A stretch of DNA of 64,000 nt from Buttiauxella agrestis (GTDB lineage Bacteria; Pseudomonadota; Gammaproteobacteria; Enterobacterales; Enterobacteriaceae): NCBI RefSeq assembly GCF_900446255.1, contig NZ_UIGI01000001.1:3312763-3376762 (forward strand), in the 5' to 3' direction. Both the position numbers and the translations under genes were made by a program. Position 1 is the stretch's first letter. Each line of letters opens with the position of its first letter. Shown here piece after piece: positions 32,979-43,486 of this stretch. The notes under the pieces were generated by a model, which was not told where the DNA came from, did not search any database, and was given only the letters and a program-made list of their open reading frames with translations.

Positions 32979-33926
32979 ATGTATCCAACTGCCGTAAACG
33001 AATTTATACCCAATACTCAACGCAATGGCTGGCAGTTATTTCTCTCTTTAGCCACCGGACAATGGATGCCTGGAAGCGCCTGGCAAAATCCGGTTTATCG
33101 TCGGAAATTCGTCCTGCGTTCTCTGACTACTCCGCTCGCGACGGCTCGTTTACTGGCCGATTTGGCCCACCAACCTTTTTTGGAAAAACTGCTCGCCGTG
33201 CAGCCGGGTTTACCCTGTCGTGCGCACCGTCCTTATTTAACGGCAAATTTTAACCGTAAGGATGCCGTTAATGCATTGTCTTTCCACTATCACGCTTTAA
33301 CTCACGTACTGCCTGAGCACTTGTTACAGCAGCACTATTCAGCCAGTGGTGTGCGACTGGCAACAATAACGGGTAAAGATGAGAACTTCTACCATCTTGA
33401 TTTATGCGCTATCGCCAATGTGGATAAAGAAGGTGAAGCGACAATAACCCTGAGCCGTGATGATGGGGTTGCCCTCGCCGGGTTAACTTTCACACTATGC
33501 CAACATCATGATAAGCCGACTTTGTTCATCGGTGGGCTACAGGGCGCTAAAAGTGATATCCCGCATGAATACATTCAGATTGCGACAAAAGCCTGTCATG
33601 GCTTATTCCCGAAGCGTCTGGTGCTGGAAGCGGCCTGTCTGCTGGCGCATCATTTAGGCATGAGCCAGATTCTGGCAGTGAGTAATAACGCACATATTTA
33701 TCGTTCCTGGCGTTATTCGAAAAAGAAGAAAGACAAAATCCATGCCGATTACGATAGCTTCTGGGAATCAATGAGCGGGGAATTAACGCCTGAAGGTTTC
33801 TTTGAACTGCCACTTAATGTGTCACGCAAACCCATTGAGGATATCGCCAGCAAAAAACGCGCTGAGTATCGCCGCCGCTACAGTTTGTTAGATGAGATGA
33901 TGGAGCAAATTGAGCAGCAGCTTTAG
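32979..33926 (+). CDS. ybjX: YbjX, DUF535 (VirK-like) protein
   Basis: The 315-aa protein belongs to the DUF535 family with Shigella VirK and Salmonella YbjX, linked to surface and lipid A-related resistance; its biochemical role is not settled. Family segments seen include HYHALTHVLPEHL and SNNAHIYRSWRYSKKKKDKIHADYDSFW. E. coli YbjX is 330 aa. There is no signal peptide. It is divergent from macA and convergent with ybjD, 13 nt from it. Family members are PhoP-regulated; I could not identify a clear PhoP box. Confidence 0.9.
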   Translation: MYPTAVNEFIPNTQRNGWQLFLSLATGQWMPGSAWQNPVYRRKFVLRSLTTPLATARLLADLAHQPFLEKLLAVQPGLPCRAHRPYLTANFNRKDAVNALSFHYHALTHVLPEHLLQQHYSASGVRLATITGKDENFYHLDLCAIANVDKEGEATITLSRDDGVALAGLTFTLCQHHDKPTLFIGGLQGAKSDIPHEYIQIATKACHGLFPKRLVLEAACLLAHHLGMSQILAVSNNAHIYRSWRYSKKKKDKIHADYDSFWESMSGELTPEGFFELPLNVSRKPIEDIASKKRAEYRRRYSLLDEMMEQIEQQL

Positions 33927-33939
33927 TCCAACGGCCGGG

Positions 33940-35595
33940 TTAGTCAGCCCGGCCACGTGCAAGCCACAACACTCGCGAGAACATCTTTCGCAGCAGTGAC
34001 GGTACCGCATCCACACCCCGCCTTCCGGCTTCCATTGCCACTTCAATCGCTAAATCGGGTTTTGAGGAGCGATGAATTGCTTTGACGATAACCCGGCGCA
34101 TATTCATCGGCACGTTTTCAGGGAGTTGCGCCACCCGGTGATAGACATCGGAAAACCCTTGCCGATACATGAAATGCTCCATATCCATCGCAGGTAATGC
34201 GGTTAAATGATCGCGTTCCTGGTCACGATCGTTTTCCAGAATGCCGCGCACGACGGAGGCATATTTCTTGCCGGCTTCGTCGCCATCCACCAGCACATGC
34301 CATTCAATACCCATACGTCGGGCAAACTTAATCAATGGCCGCAGCCCCGACTGGGCGAACTCAATAACCTTCACCCCTTCGGCGTCGAAATGGTGCCCAC
34401 ACTGGCGCGCCAGTTCGTTCATCACCCACACTTCTGTTTCCCCTTCAACCAATAGCCAGCAGCGGGCAAACAGCGAAGAAGCACGGTTAAAGCGGATATG
34501 AAATGCGATGCGGCGACTGTCTTCGGCGTTCATGCCACCGGGGCCGAGCCGCCAGGCTGCGACTTTAGAGGATTCACGCACCAGTCGGCAGACGTGCTCG
34601 ACGGGCGTAAGGGATAACAATTCACCCGAATTGGTGGTGGTGATTTTTTGCAGCGGCAACAAGTTTAGTAAATGCCAGGCCACCGACAACATAATGGGAT
34701 GCAGTCGGGTTTCGGGATCTTCGACCAGCAATAAAGGCCGCGCATTTTTATCCAGCGCCACGCTGCCTTTCGCTTGCAAAAGCGTGGAGAACATTCCCAA
34801 TAAAATCATCCGATGCGCCCGGCTATTAGGCTTATCTATCATCCGGTTGATGATATCCAGATAACGCCAGCTGCGTTGTTCATCGTGGGAGCGACGGCGT
34901 AATAAACGTTGGTGAGCTACTGCCCCCTGCTCAGAAAAATAGTGCTCAAGCAATTGCACCATCGCTGACAAGCCCTGGCGTAACTGCGCATCCGTAAGAT
35001 TTTGTGGGCGCGACACCAGTTCACGCGAAAGAAAATCAAGCTGGCGAGCCGTCATTTCGGTTTCTGGCATCGTGGGTATGCTGTCATTGCGTAATCGACG
35101 CATAAAACGCGCGTCACGTAAGCGCAAAACGGGATTGAGGCGGGTAATTTGTTTTGCCACGTCATCAATATCATCAAGATCGATTGCGTGGCCTTTCTCG
35201 TCGAGAAAACTGCGAAGCGTCAAAATCGAATTGTCTGGCGCCAGCTCACCCACCAGACGGTACATAATGCGCTGAAAGCCGTCGTTACCTTCAACCCACA
35301 CCGGCGCAAGTGAACGGTAACGCCGCCCAAGATGGTGCCCTGGAGCGGTCTCCCGAAACGTCAAAACAATGTGTAAATGGTGTTCCCGGCCTTGTACGTC
35401 GCCCGGCGGAAAGTAAAAATCATCACGATTAAAATGGTAAAGCGTTTCGTGCGGCGACAACAACAAGGTTAAGGCATCCAGCAGGCTCGATTTACCCCAT
35501 GCGTTCTCGCCAATCAGCACGTTATTTTGCTCAAGCATTAACGAAAGACGGTTAATACCCCTGAATCCGACAATCTCTACTCGCTCGAGAAACAT
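33940..35595 (-). CDS. ybjD: YbjD, OLD-family ATPase/Toprim nuclease homologue
   Basis: The 551-aa protein (E. coli 552) has an SMC/RecF-like N-terminal ATPase with Walker A GENAWGKSS at residues 29-37 and a C-terminal Toprim domain (VEGETEVWVMNELARQCG, then VDGDEAGKKYA). OLD-family proteins are ATP-dependent nucleases; the best-known relative is phage P2 Old. The role of YbjD is not established. The start MFLERVEIVGFRGINRL at 35595 follows GGAGG and matches E. coli; the 13 codons upstream are dropped. It stands alone in its E. coli position between ybjX and aqpZ, so it is a core gene rather than an acquired defence gene. Confidence 0.92.
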   Translation of the reverse strand: MFLERVEIVGFRGINRLSLMLEQNNVLIGENAWGKSSLLDALTLLLSPHETLYHFNRDDFYFPPGDVQGREHHLHIVLTFRETAPGHHLGRRYRSLAPVWVEGNDGFQRIMYRLVGELAPDNSILTLRSFLDEKGHAIDLDDIDDVAKQITRLNPVLRLRDARFMRRLRNDSIPTMPETEMTARQLDFLSRELVSRPQNLTDAQLRQGLSAMVQLLEHYFSEQGAVAHQRLLRRRSHDEQRSWRYLDIINRMIDKPNSRAHRMILLGMFSTLLQAKGSVALDKNARPLLLVEDPETRLHPIMLSVAWHLLNLLPLQKITTTNSGELLSLTPVEHVCRLVRESSKVAAWRLGPGGMNAEDSRRIAFHIRFNRASSLFARCWLLVEGETEVWVMNELARQCGHHFDAEGVKVIEFAQSGLRPLIKFARRMGIEWHVLVDGDEAGKKYASVVRGILENDRDQERDHLTALPAMDMEHFMYRQGFSDVYHRVAQLPENVPMNMRRVIVKAIHRSSKPDLAIEVAMEAGRRGVDAVPSLLRKMFSRVLWLARGRAD

Positions 35596-36063
35596 AATCC
35601 CTCCAGATTGGTTGATGCTTTCCATTAGCCGCACGGCTCAACGCATAACCTGAGTATATACCCTTCGTACCACAGGTTGCAGGTGAGCGTTACGGGTAAT
35701 TTATGAAGTAGCAGGGATTATCTAAATTTCAATTTTTATTTTATTTAATAAAAGCCAAAAATCCTGTAGTTAATACTTGCCAACGTCATGATTATCATAA
35801 AATGCATTCAATAGCTGAAGATTCTTACTTTATTAAAAACTCTTCTATACTTTCTACGTGTTTATCCTTGTAAGGAATGCCATCTCATTGCCCTAAATCA
35901 ATTTTTTAGGATTTTATAGGCTGGTTCTGACTTAGTGATCTCATTAACATTACTGCTCTTTTATTATTTACGTTACGCCTTAAATAGTTGTGACAAAAAA
36001 TAATCGGATGGGTGCGTTTATTTACCCTACCCGCAGTTAAAATTATGAAACGCAGAGGTGGTT
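35596..36063. other. AT-rich intergenic region ybjD-aqpZ
   Basis: About 470 bp between divergent genes. It is strongly AT-rich (35720-35990) and should hold the promoters of both. I saw no convincing gene; the longest ATG frames are about ten codons. No clear hairpin or operator was identified. Confidence 0.5.
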
Positions 36064-36759
36064 ATGTTCAGGAAATTAGCAGCAGAATTCTTTGGTACGT
36101 TCTGGTTAGTATTTGGTGGTTGTGGCAGTGCGGTTCTCGCCGCAGCATATCCTGAATTGGGGATAGGTTTTGCAGGTGTCGCATTAGCATTTGGTTTAAC
36201 CGTATTAACGATGGCCTATGCCGTCGGGCATATTTCCGGCGGCCACTTTAACCCGGCTGTGACTCTCGGTTTATGGGCAGGCGGACGTTTCCCGGCAAAA
36301 GAAGTGATTGGCTATGTTGTTGCGCAAGTCATTGGCGGTATTGTTGCGGCAGGTATTCTCTATTTAATTGCCAGCGGGAAAAGCGGTTTTGATGCAGCGG
36401 CCAGCGGTTTTGCATCGAATGGATATGGCGAGCATTCACCGGACCATTATTCCATGTTGTCAGCCATCATTATTGAAATCGTATTAACCTGTGGCTTCTT
36501 AATTGTTATTCATGGCGCAACAGACAAGCTTGCTCCAGCAGGTTTCGCACCTATTGCTATTGGCCTGGCGCTGACGCTGATTCACTTAATCAGTATTCCT
36601 GTCACTAACACCTCTGTGAACCCAGCCCGTAGTACTGCGGTCGCCATCTTCCAGGGCGGTTGGGCACTTCAGCAGCTCTGGCTGTTCTGGGTAATGCCAA
36701 TTATTGGCGGTATCCTGGGTGGCATTATCTACCGTACTTTGCTGGAAAAACGTCACTAA
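36064..36759 (+). CDS. aqpZ: Aquaporin Z
   Basis: AqpZ is the tetrameric inner-membrane water channel. The 231-aa length equals E. coli AqpZ. Six membrane helices and both pore NPA motifs are present: GGHFNPAVT (about residue 63) and TSVNPARST (about residue 186), with the selectivity-filter Arg in the second. The frame opens at 36058 (MVMFRK), but ATG 36064 after GAGGTGG matches the family. Confidence 0.97.
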   Translation: MFRKLAAEFFGTFWLVFGGCGSAVLAAAYPELGIGFAGVALAFGLTVLTMAYAVGHISGGHFNPAVTLGLWAGGRFPAKEVIGYVVAQVIGGIVAAGILYLIASGKSGFDAAASGFASNGYGEHSPDHYSMLSAIIIEIVLTCGFLIVIHGATDKLAPAGFAPIAIGLALTLIHLISIPVTNTSVNPARSTAVAIFQGGWALQQLWLFWVMPIIGGILGGIIYRTLLEKRH

Positions 36760-36831
36760 TCAGACTTTCGCGTCACCTGCCGAATTTTGGCAAGTGACGC
36801 GGCTTTCCCACCGCTCTTCGCCAATCTTCCC

Positions 36832-36870
36832 CCTGCATAAAAATCCTTTTTTTTCGTAGCTTTACTCATT
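36832..36870 (+). promoter_or_regulatory. Possible pair of ARG boxes (ArgR) before lysO
   Basis: Two 18-bp windows, 36832-36849 and 36853-36870, match the conserved TGAAT/ATTCA positions of the ARG box at 7 and 6 of 10 and are exactly 3 bp apart, the standard spacing. E. coli lysO is repressed by ArgR. The matches are weak, and the spacing is the main support. Confidence 0.35.
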
Positions 36871-36929
36871 CCCGAACTTTGGGTAGTGTGACATATGTCG
36901 TTACTTTTATTGCAAGGATTGTCCGCACC

Positions 36930-37829
36930 ATGTTTTCGGGATTGTTAATTATCTTAGTGCCGCTGATTATCGGTTATCTCATTCCATTAAAACAAACCAG
37001 TCTGCTAAAGCTAATCAATCGCTTATTAAGCTGGATTGTGTACGTTATTTTGTTTTTCATGGGCATCAGCCTCGCATTTCTCGACAACCTGGCAAGTAAT
37101 CTGCTGGCAATTTTTCATTACGCGGCGGTCACTGTCGTGGTGTTATTGTTGTGCAATGCAGCGGCACTGCTCTGGCTTGAGCGTTCAATGCCGTGGCGAC
37201 ATAACCACGAGCAAGAAAAACTCCCTTCACGTATTGCGATGGCACTGGAATCGCTCAAATTATGCGGCGTAGTGGTAGCCGGTTTTCTGCTAGGCCTGGC
37301 GGGATGGCCTATTTTGCAGCACGCAACCGATGCCAGCGAATACACATTAATCTTCCTGCTGCTATTGGTCGGTATCCAACTACGTAATAGCGGGATGACG
37401 CTAAAACAGATCGTTCTGAACCGAAGGGGCATGATTGTCGCCGTGGTCGTCGCACTCAGTTCCCTCGCCGGTGGCGTTATCAATGCCTTTATTCTCGACC
37501 TGCCGATTAAGACCGGACTGGCGATGGCCTCAGGATTCGGCTGGTATTCACTTTCGGGTATTTTAATGACCGAATCATACGGTCCGGTGATTGGCAGCGC
37601 CTCGTTCTTTAACGATCTGGCGCGTGAATTGGTGGCCATCATGTTGATTCCTGGCCTGGTTCGCCGCAGCCGATCAACCGCATTGGGGCTGTCTGGCGCA
37701 ACGTCGATGGACTTCACGCTTCCGGTTCTGCAACGCAGCGGCGGTTTAGAAATTGTTCCCGCGGCAATCGTTCACGGCTTTATTCTCAGCTTGCTGACAC
37801 CTTTACTCATGGCCTTTTTCGCCTCCTGA
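36930..37829 (+). CDS. lysO: L-lysine exporter LysO
   Basis: LysO (YbjE) exports lysine and its toxic analogue thialysine. From ATG 36930 the 299-aa protein equals E. coli LysO in length. It has about eight hydrophobic helices, the DUF340 domain, and a conserved acidic helix segment ESLKLCGVVVAGFLLGL. The frame opens at 36879 but those 17 residues are not conserved; AAGGATTG precedes the chosen ATG. It follows aqpZ by 170 nt and appears to have its own promoter. Confidence 0.94.
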   Translation: MFSGLLIILVPLIIGYLIPLKQTSLLKLINRLLSWIVYVILFFMGISLAFLDNLASNLLAIFHYAAVTVVVLLLCNAAALLWLERSMPWRHNHEQEKLPSRIAMALESLKLCGVVVAGFLLGLAGWPILQHATDASEYTLIFLLLLVGIQLRNSGMTLKQIVLNRRGMIVAVVVALSSLAGGVINAFILDLPIKTGLAMASGFGWYSLSGILMTESYGPVIGSASFFNDLARELVAIMLIPGLVRRSRSTALGLSGATSMDFTLPVLQRSGGLEIVPAAIVHGFILSLLTPLLMAFFAS

Positions 37830-37838
37830 TACCTCATT

Positions 37839-37858
37839 GGCGGTAGGTTTCTACCGCC
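37839..37858 (+). terminator. Hairpin after lysO
   Basis: GGCGGTAG and CTACCGCC pair perfectly around GTTT, 10 nt past the lysO stop. No U-run follows, so termination strength is uncertain. Confidence 0.5.
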
Positions 37859-37862
37859 GAAA

Positions 37863-37958
37863 TTGCGCTAAATCAATCTCCCTCTAAGTTGCATTAAAAA
37901 TCCCTTTTCCCGGTGTCGTACTGAGCATAATCTTAAACATGTATATTAAATATAACTT
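37863..37958 (+). promoter_or_regulatory. hcp-hcr promoter with FNR-like and NsrR-like sites
   Basis: TTGCGCTAAATCAA (37863-37876) matches the FNR consensus at 8 of 10 positions. A -10-like CATAAT lies at 37926-37931, giving a start near 37938 and an FNR centre around -69. A degenerate 11-1-11 palindrome at 37936-37958 matches the NsrR consensus at about 15 of 22 positions and covers the start, where a repressor would block. In E. coli hcp is FNR-activated from about -72 and NsrR-repressed near the start, the same arrangement. Confidence 0.55.
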
Positions 37959-37973
37959 TAAAAAGGTACGATC

Positions 37974-39626
37974 ATGTTTTGTGTGCAATGTGAACAAACA
38001 ATCCGCACCCCGGCTGGCAACGGCTGCTCTTATGCGCAGGGGATGTGTGGCAAAACTGCCGAAACTTCCGATCTCCAGGATCTGCTGATTGCCACGCTGC
38101 AAGGGCTATCTGCATGGGCAATTGCTGCGCGTGAAGTTGGCATCATCGACCATGACATCGACAACTTTGCGCCACGCGCTTTCTTCTCTACCCTGACCAA
38201 CGTTAACTTCGACTCCCCGCGCATTGTGGGCTACGCGCAGGAAGCTATTACGCTGCGCGAAAGCCTGAAGGCACGCAGCCTGGCGATTAACCCTAATCTG
38301 ATCGTTACCAACCCAATGGCCGAGCTGCAATTGGTCAGCAAAGATTTGGGTGATTTACAACGCCAGGCGGCTGAATTCGCGCCAAACCGCGATAAAGCAG
38401 AAATTGGCGAAGATATTCTTGGCCTGCGTCTGCTGTGTCTGTACGGCCTGAAAGGTGCGGCGGCCTACATGGAACACGCTCACGTACTCGGCCAATACGA
38501 CAACGATATCTACGCGCAATACCACAAAATTATGGCGTGGCTCGGAACCTGGCCTGCTGACATGGGCGCACTGCTTGAGTGCTCCATGGAAATCGGCCAG
38601 ATGAACTTCAAAGTGATGAGCATTCTGGATCTCGGCGAAACGGAAAAATACGGTCACCCAACGCCAACACAAGTGAATGTGCGTCCGGTGGCGGGTCAAT
38701 GTATTTTGATTTCCGGCCACGACCTGAAAGATCTGTACAACTTACTTGAGCAAACCGAAGGCACCGGCGTTAACGTCTTTACCCACGGTGAAATGCTGCC
38801 AGCTCACGGCTACCCTGAGCTGCGTAAATTCAAGCATCTGGTCGGTAACTACGGCAGCGGCTGGCAAAACCAGCAGACCGAGTTCGCCCGTTTCCCAGGC
38901 CCGGTGGTGATGACTTCCAACTGCATCATCAACCCGGAAGTGGGTTCTTATACTGACCGTATCTGGACACGCAGCATTGTTGGCTGGCCGGGCGTGAGCC
39001 ATCTCGAAGGCGATGATTTCGCCCCTGTAATTACTCAGGCGCAGCAAATGGCAGGCTTCCCATACAGCGAAATCGAGCACCTGATCACTGTGGGTTTTGG
39101 TCGCCAGACTCTGTTGGGCGCTGCCGATACGCTAATTGATTTGGTCAGCCGTGAAAAACTGCGCCACATCTTCCTGGTCGGCGGCTGTGACGGCGAGCGT
39201 GGCGAACGCAGCTACTTCACTGATTTTGCCACCAGCGTGCCAAAAGACTGCCTGATCCTGACCCTGGCCTGCGGTAAATATCGCTTCAACAAGCTGGACT
39301 TCGGCGATATCGAAGGTCTGCCACGTCTGGTCGATGCAGGCCAGTGTAACGATGCTTACTCTGCGATCATTCTTGCCGTCACGCTTGCTGAGAAACTCGG
39401 CTGCGGCGTGAACGATCTGCCGCTAAGTCTGGTGCTTTCCTGGTTTGAGCAAAAAGCGATTGTCATCCTGCTGACTCTGCTTTCACTGGGCGTGACTAAT
39501 ATCGTCGCTGGCCCAACGACACCCGCTTTCCTGACGCCAAATCTGCTGGCGGTGCTGAACGAGAAATTTGGCCTGCGCGCCATCACTACCGTTGAGCAAG
39601 ACATTCAACAGCTGATGAGTGCATAA
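37974..39626 (+). CDS. hcp: Hydroxylamine reductase / hybrid cluster protein
   Basis: Hcp carries a [2Fe-2S] cluster and an unusual Fe-S-O hybrid cluster and acts as a high-affinity NO reductase and S-nitrosylase under anaerobic nitrosative stress. The 550-aa length matches E. coli. The N-terminal cluster cysteines are C3, C6, C18 and C25 (spacing CX2CX11CX6C, the enterobacterial type), and hybrid-cluster ligands lie in the C-terminal half ([13 protein letters not shown] and [14 protein letters not shown]). The ATG follows AAGGTACG. Its reductase gene hcr starts 9 nt after the stop. Confidence 0.97.
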   Translation: MFCVQCEQTIRTPAGNGCSYAQGMCGKTAETSDLQDLLIATLQGLSAWAIAAREVGIIDHDIDNFAPRAFFSTLTNVNFDSPRIVGYAQEAITLRESLKARSLAINPNLIVTNPMAELQLVSKDLGDLQRQAAEFAPNRDKAEIGEDILGLRLLCLYGLKGAAAYMEHAHVLGQYDNDIYAQYHKIMAWLGTWPADMGALLECSMEIGQMNFKVMSILDLGETEKYGHPTPTQVNVRPVAGQCILISGHDLKDLYNLLEQTEGTGVNVFTHGEMLPAHGYPELRKFKHLVGNYGSGWQNQQTEFARFPGPVVMTSNCIINPEVGSYTDRIWTRSIVGWPGVSHLEGDDFAPVITQAQQMAGFPYSEIEHLITVGFGRQTLLGAADTLIDLVSREKLRHIFLVGGCDGERGERSYFTDFATSVPKDCLILTLACGKYRFNKLDFGDIEGLPRLVDAGQCNDAYSAIILAVTLAEKLGCGVNDLPLSLVLSWFEQKAIVILLTLLSLGVTNIVAGPTTPAFLTPNLLAVLNEKFGLRAITTVEQDIQQLMSA

Positions 39627-39635
39627 GGAGACGCC

Positions 39636-40604
39636 ATGACTATGCCAACGCCACTGTGTCCGCATCGTATGCAGGTGCATCATATTCATCAGGAAACGCC
39701 GGATGTCTGGACGCTATCGCTGATTAATCACGATTTCTATCCATACAAAGCCGGGCAATACGCCCTGGTGAGTATTCGTAATAGCGATGAGACACTACGC
39801 GCTTATACGATCTCTTCCACGCCGGGACTCAGCCCGTTTATCACGCTGACGATTCGTCGTATCGAGAATGGCGTTGGTTCCCAATGGCTGACGCAGGATG
39901 TGAAACCAGGTGACTACCTGTGGCTATCTGAAGGCCAGGGGGAATTCACCTGTGAAAATCTGAACACCGATCGCTATCTGTTAATCGCGGCAGGTTGTGG
40001 CGTGACGCCGATTATGGCGATGCGTCGTTGGCTGGCAGAGCATTGTCCACTGGCCGACGTACAGGTTATTTACAACGTTCGCTCGCCAGAAGACGTGATT
40101 TTTGCAAACGAATGGCGCAATTACCCGGTCGCGCTGATTGCCGAGAATAACGCGACGCACGGTTTTATCGCCGGGCGATTAACCCGCGAAATTCTGGCAA
40201 CCGTGCCGGATATTGCCTCGCGCACCGTTATGACCTGTGGTCCAGCACCGTATATGGAACTGGTCGAAACAGAAGTCAAAGCCCTGGGGGTGACTGAGTT
40301 TTATTCTGAGAAATTCTTCACACCCGTCGCCGCTCCTGTCGAAAGTGGTTTGAAATTTACCACGCTAAAACCGCTGCGCGAGTTCTATGCGCCCGTTGGC
40401 AGCACGTTGCTGGCGGCAATGGAGAGCAATAGCGTACTCGTCAACGCGGCATGTCGCGCCGGGGTTTGTGGTAGCTGTAAAACCAAAATCGAATCTGGTG
40501 AGTATACCGTCAGCAGTTCCATGACGTTGACCGAAGCCGAAATCGCCAGCGGTTATGTGCTGGCCTGTTCATGCCATCCGCAAAGTGACTTAGTTCTCGC
40601 CTGA
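39636..40604 (+). CDS. hcr: NADH oxidoreductase Hcr
   Basis: Hcr passes electrons from NADH to Hcp. The 322-aa protein (E. coli 322) has a ferredoxin-reductase FAD domain with RAYTISSTPG, an NAD domain with AAGCGVTPIMAM, and a C-terminal plant-type [2Fe-2S] domain whose cysteines are in CRAGVCGSCKTK plus a later Cys near LACSCHP. Start follows TAAGGAGACGCC. It is the second gene of hcp-hcr. Confidence 0.97.
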   Translation: MTMPTPLCPHRMQVHHIHQETPDVWTLSLINHDFYPYKAGQYALVSIRNSDETLRAYTISSTPGLSPFITLTIRRIENGVGSQWLTQDVKPGDYLWLSEGQGEFTCENLNTDRYLLIAAGCGVTPIMAMRRWLAEHCPLADVQVIYNVRSPEDVIFANEWRNYPVALIAENNATHGFIAGRLTREILATVPDIASRTVMTCGPAPYMELVETEVKALGVTEFYSEKFFTPVAAPVESGLKFTTLKPLREFYAPVGSTLLAAMESNSVLVNAACRAGVCGSCKTKIESGEYTVSSSMTLTEAEIASGYVLACSCHPQSDLVLA

Positions 40605-40614
40605 TCAAATCCAT

Positions 40615-40640
40615 GCCACCCGACTGTGGGTGGCACTTTC
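40615..40640 (+). terminator. Hairpin after hcr
   Basis: GCCACCC (40615-40621) pairs with GGGTGGC (40628-40634), followed by the T/C-rich tail ACTTTC. Weak to moderate terminator. Confidence 0.5.
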
Positions 40641-40707
40641 TGCCCCGCCTCTTCTGTTTCCTTGACTAAGCTTGATTACGTTAACTGAATCGTGACAAGG
40701 AGAAGCA

Positions 40708-42429
40708 ATGAAACAGACCGTCGCCGCTTATGTGGCAAAAACTCTCGAAAGTGCAGGCGTGAAACGCATCTGGGGCGTCACCGGTGATTCCCTCAACGGA
40801 CTGTCCGATAGCCTGAACCGCATGGACACTATTCAATGGATGCCCACTCGTCATGAAGAAGTCGCCGCCTTTGCTGCGGGTGCAGAAGCCCATCTTTCCG
40901 GCGAACTGGCGGTATGTGCCGGTTCCTGCGGCCCTGGTAATCTGCATTTAATTAATGGCTTGTTCGACTGCCATCGCAACCGCGTTCCGGTACTGGCGAT
41001 TGCCGCCCATATCCCATCGAGTGAAATTGGTAGCGGCTATTTCCAGGAAACCCACCCCGAAGAGTTATTCCGCGAATGCAGCCATTATTGCGAGCTGGTG
41101 TCATCCCCGGAACAAATTCCCCAGGTGTTAGCAATCGCAATGCGCAAAGCGGTCCTTAACCGTGGCGTTTCTGTGGTGGTGCTCCCTGGCGATGTGGCGC
41201 TTAAACCCGCTCCTGAAAGCGCCAGCACCCACTGGTATTCCGCGCCGCAACCGGTGATTGTTCCCGCACACGAAGAACTGCAAAAACTGGCTCAGTTATT
41301 ACGCTACAACGACAACATCGCCCTGATGTGCGGCAGCGGTTGTGCAGGTGCGCATGAGGAGCTGGTGCAGTTTGCCGCCACGATTAAAGCGCCGATTGTC
41401 CATGCCCTGCGCGGTAAAGAGCACGTTGAATATGACAACCCCTATGACGTAGGCATGACCGGGCTGATTGGTTTTTCTTCCGGCTTCCACACCATGATGA
41501 ATGCCGACACGCTGATTCTGCTCGGCACTCAATTCCCCTATCGCGCTTTCTACCCGACGGACGCGAAAATCATTCAGATTGACATCAACCCTGGCAGCAT
41601 CGGTGCGCACAGTAAAGTGGATATGGCGCTGGTCGGGGATATTAAAGCCACACTTGCGGCATTGATTCCGCTTCTGGAAGAAAAGACCGACCGCAGCTTC
41701 CTGGATAAAGCCCTGGATAACTATCGCGAGGCCCGCGAAGGCCTGGACGAACTCGCGCAACAGGGCGATGGCAAAGTCATCCATCCACAATATGTCGCAC
41801 AACAAATCAGCCATTACGCTGATGATGACGCCATTTTCACCTGTGACGTAGGCACGCCGACCGTCTGGGCCGCACGATATCTGAAAATGAACGGCAAACG
41901 CCGTTTGCTGGGTTCATTCACTCACGGTTCAATGGCCAACGCCATGCCGCAAGCCCTCGGTGCAAAAGCCACTGCACCCGACAGGCAAGTTATCGCGATG
42001 TGTGGCGATGGTGGTTTTAGCATGTTGATGGGCGATTTTTTGTCGGTCGTGCAAATGAAACTACCCATCAAAATCGTGGTGTTTAACAACAGCGTTCTGG
42101 GCTTTGTGGCAATGGAAATGAAAGCTGGCGGCTACCTGACGGACGGCACCGAATTGCACGACACTAACTTTGCCAATATCGCTAACGCCTGCGGTATTAC
42201 CGGCATCCGCGTTGAGAGAGCGGAAGAGTTAGATACCGCTCTGCAACGTGCTTTTAGCATCGACGGCCCGGTTTTGGTAGATGTGGTCGTTGCCAAAGAT
42301 GAGCTGGCGATCCCGCCGCAAATTAAACTCGAACAAGCCAAAGGATTCAGCCTGTATATGCTTCGCGCCATCATTAGCGGGCGCGGCGATGAAGTTATCG
42401 AACTGGCGAAAACGAACTGGTTCCGGTAA
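40708..42429 (+). CDS. poxB: Pyruvate oxidase (ubiquinone, acetate-forming)
   Basis: PoxB is a peripheral membrane flavoenzyme that decarboxylates pyruvate to acetate and CO2 and reduces ubiquinone, mostly in stationary phase. The 573-aa protein has the three TPP-enzyme domains, the thiamine-diphosphate motif [14 protein letters not shown]...FNN (about residue 432), and the C-terminal lipid-binding tail [19 protein letters not shown]. The start follows AAGGAGAAGC. It is followed by ltaE after 38 nt. Confidence 0.97.
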   Translation: MKQTVAAYVAKTLESAGVKRIWGVTGDSLNGLSDSLNRMDTIQWMPTRHEEVAAFAAGAEAHLSGELAVCAGSCGPGNLHLINGLFDCHRNRVPVLAIAAHIPSSEIGSGYFQETHPEELFRECSHYCELVSSPEQIPQVLAIAMRKAVLNRGVSVVVLPGDVALKPAPESASTHWYSAPQPVIVPAHEELQKLAQLLRYNDNIALMCGSGCAGAHEELVQFAATIKAPIVHALRGKEHVEYDNPYDVGMTGLIGFSSGFHTMMNADTLILLGTQFPYRAFYPTDAKIIQIDINPGSIGAHSKVDMALVGDIKATLAALIPLLEEKTDRSFLDKALDNYREAREGLDELAQQGDGKVIHPQYVAQQISHYADDDAIFTCDVGTPTVWAARYLKMNGKRRLLGSFTHGSMANAMPQALGAKATAPDRQVIAMCGDGGFSMLMGDFLSVVQMKLPIKIVVFNNSVLGFVAMEMKAGGYLTDGTELHDTNFANIANACGITGIRVERAEELDTALQRAFSIDGPVLVDVVVAKDELAIPPQIKLEQAKGFSLYMLRAIISGRGDEVIELAKTNWFR

Positions 42430-42467
42430 AACATTCCTTTAATTGAGGATAATAATAAGGAACCACC

Positions 42468-43469
42468 GTGATTGATTTGCGCAGCGACACAGTAACCCGG
42501 CCGAGTGAAGAAATGCTCAAGCGTATGATGGCAGCGCCGACCGGCGATGACGTCTATGGTGATGACCCAACGGTCAATGAATTGCAAGAATACGCGGCCA
42601 AAATCAGCGGCAAAGAAGACGCGCTCTTTCTGCCAACGGGCACCCAGGCTAACCTGGTGGCCCTGTTAAGCCATTGCGAACGTGGCGAAGAGTATATTGT
42701 CGGGCAACTGGCACACAATTATCTCTATGAAGCGGGTGGTGCTGCAGTATTAGGCAGCATCCAGCCGCAGCCTATTGACGCCAATCCCGATGGTTCGCTG
42801 CCACTCGATAAAGTCGCGGCAAAAATCAAACCTGATGATATCCACTTCGCACGCACTAAATTACTGAGTCTCGAAAATACCCATAACGGCAAAGTTCTGC
42901 CGCGCGAGTATCTCAAGCAGGCGTGGGAGTTTAGCCGCAATCATAATCTGGCATTACACGTTGATGGTGCGCGCATCTTCAACGCCGTGGTGGAATATGG
43001 CTGCACGCTGGAAGAAGTGGTGCGTTACTGCGATACCTTCACGATTTGCCTCTCAAAAGGTCTTGGGACGCCAGTTGGTTCTTTGTTAGTCGGTAGCCAC
43101 GAATACATTAAACGTGCCACGCGCTGGCGCAAAATGGTCGGCGGCGGTATGCGCCAGGCCGGTATTCTGGCAGCCGCAGGTTTGTACGCCCTTGAGAATA
43201 ACGTGCAGCGCCTGAAAGAAGACCACAACAACGCGCATTGGCTGGCGGGTGAATTACGTGAAATTGGCGTCGATGTGACACGTCAGGACACCAATATGGT
43301 GTTTGCTCGCGTGCCGGTTGAGCAGGCTGAGAGCCTCGGCAAATTTATGAAAGAACGCGGTGTGCTGATGAGCGCAGGGCCCGTCACTCGTCTGGTTGTT
43401 CATCTTGATGTGAATCGCCAGCAACTGACCGAAGTGGTTTCCCACTGGCAGGCATTTTTACAACGCTAA
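42468..43469 (+). CDS. ltaE: Low-specificity L-threonine aldolase
   Basis: LtaE splits L-threonine and L-allo-threonine to glycine and acetaldehyde with pyridoxal phosphate. The 333-aa length equals E. coli LtaE; K197 in [12 protein letters not shown] is the PLP lysine, and the cofactor-binding Asp lies in [10 protein letters not shown]. The start is GTG, preceded by AAGGAACCACC, and [16 protein letters not shown] follows as in the family. ybjT starts 17 nt after the stop, so poxB-ltaE-ybjT is probably one operon. Confidence 0.96.
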   Translation: MIDLRSDTVTRPSEEMLKRMMAAPTGDDVYGDDPTVNELQEYAAKISGKEDALFLPTGTQANLVALLSHCERGEEYIVGQLAHNYLYEAGGAAVLGSIQPQPIDANPDGSLPLDKVAAKIKPDDIHFARTKLLSLENTHNGKVLPREYLKQAWEFSRNHNLALHVDGARIFNAVVEYGCTLEEVVRYCDTFTICLSKGLGTPVGSLLVGSHEYIKRATRWRKMVGGGMRQAGILAAAGLYALENNVQRLKEDHNNAHWLAGELREIGVDVTRQDTNMVFARVPVEQAESLGKFMKERGVLMSAGPVTRLVVHLDVNRQQLTEVVSHWQAFLQR

Positions 43470-43486
43470 CCGGAGGGTCAGGGAAG

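Noticed and set aside
33940-35595. YbjD as an acquired OLD-type anti-phage defence gene
   Set aside because: It has the ATPase and Toprim motifs of that family, but it stands alone at its usual position between ybjX and aqpZ, with no partner gene (such as gajB), no mobile element nearby and no change in surrounding gene order.
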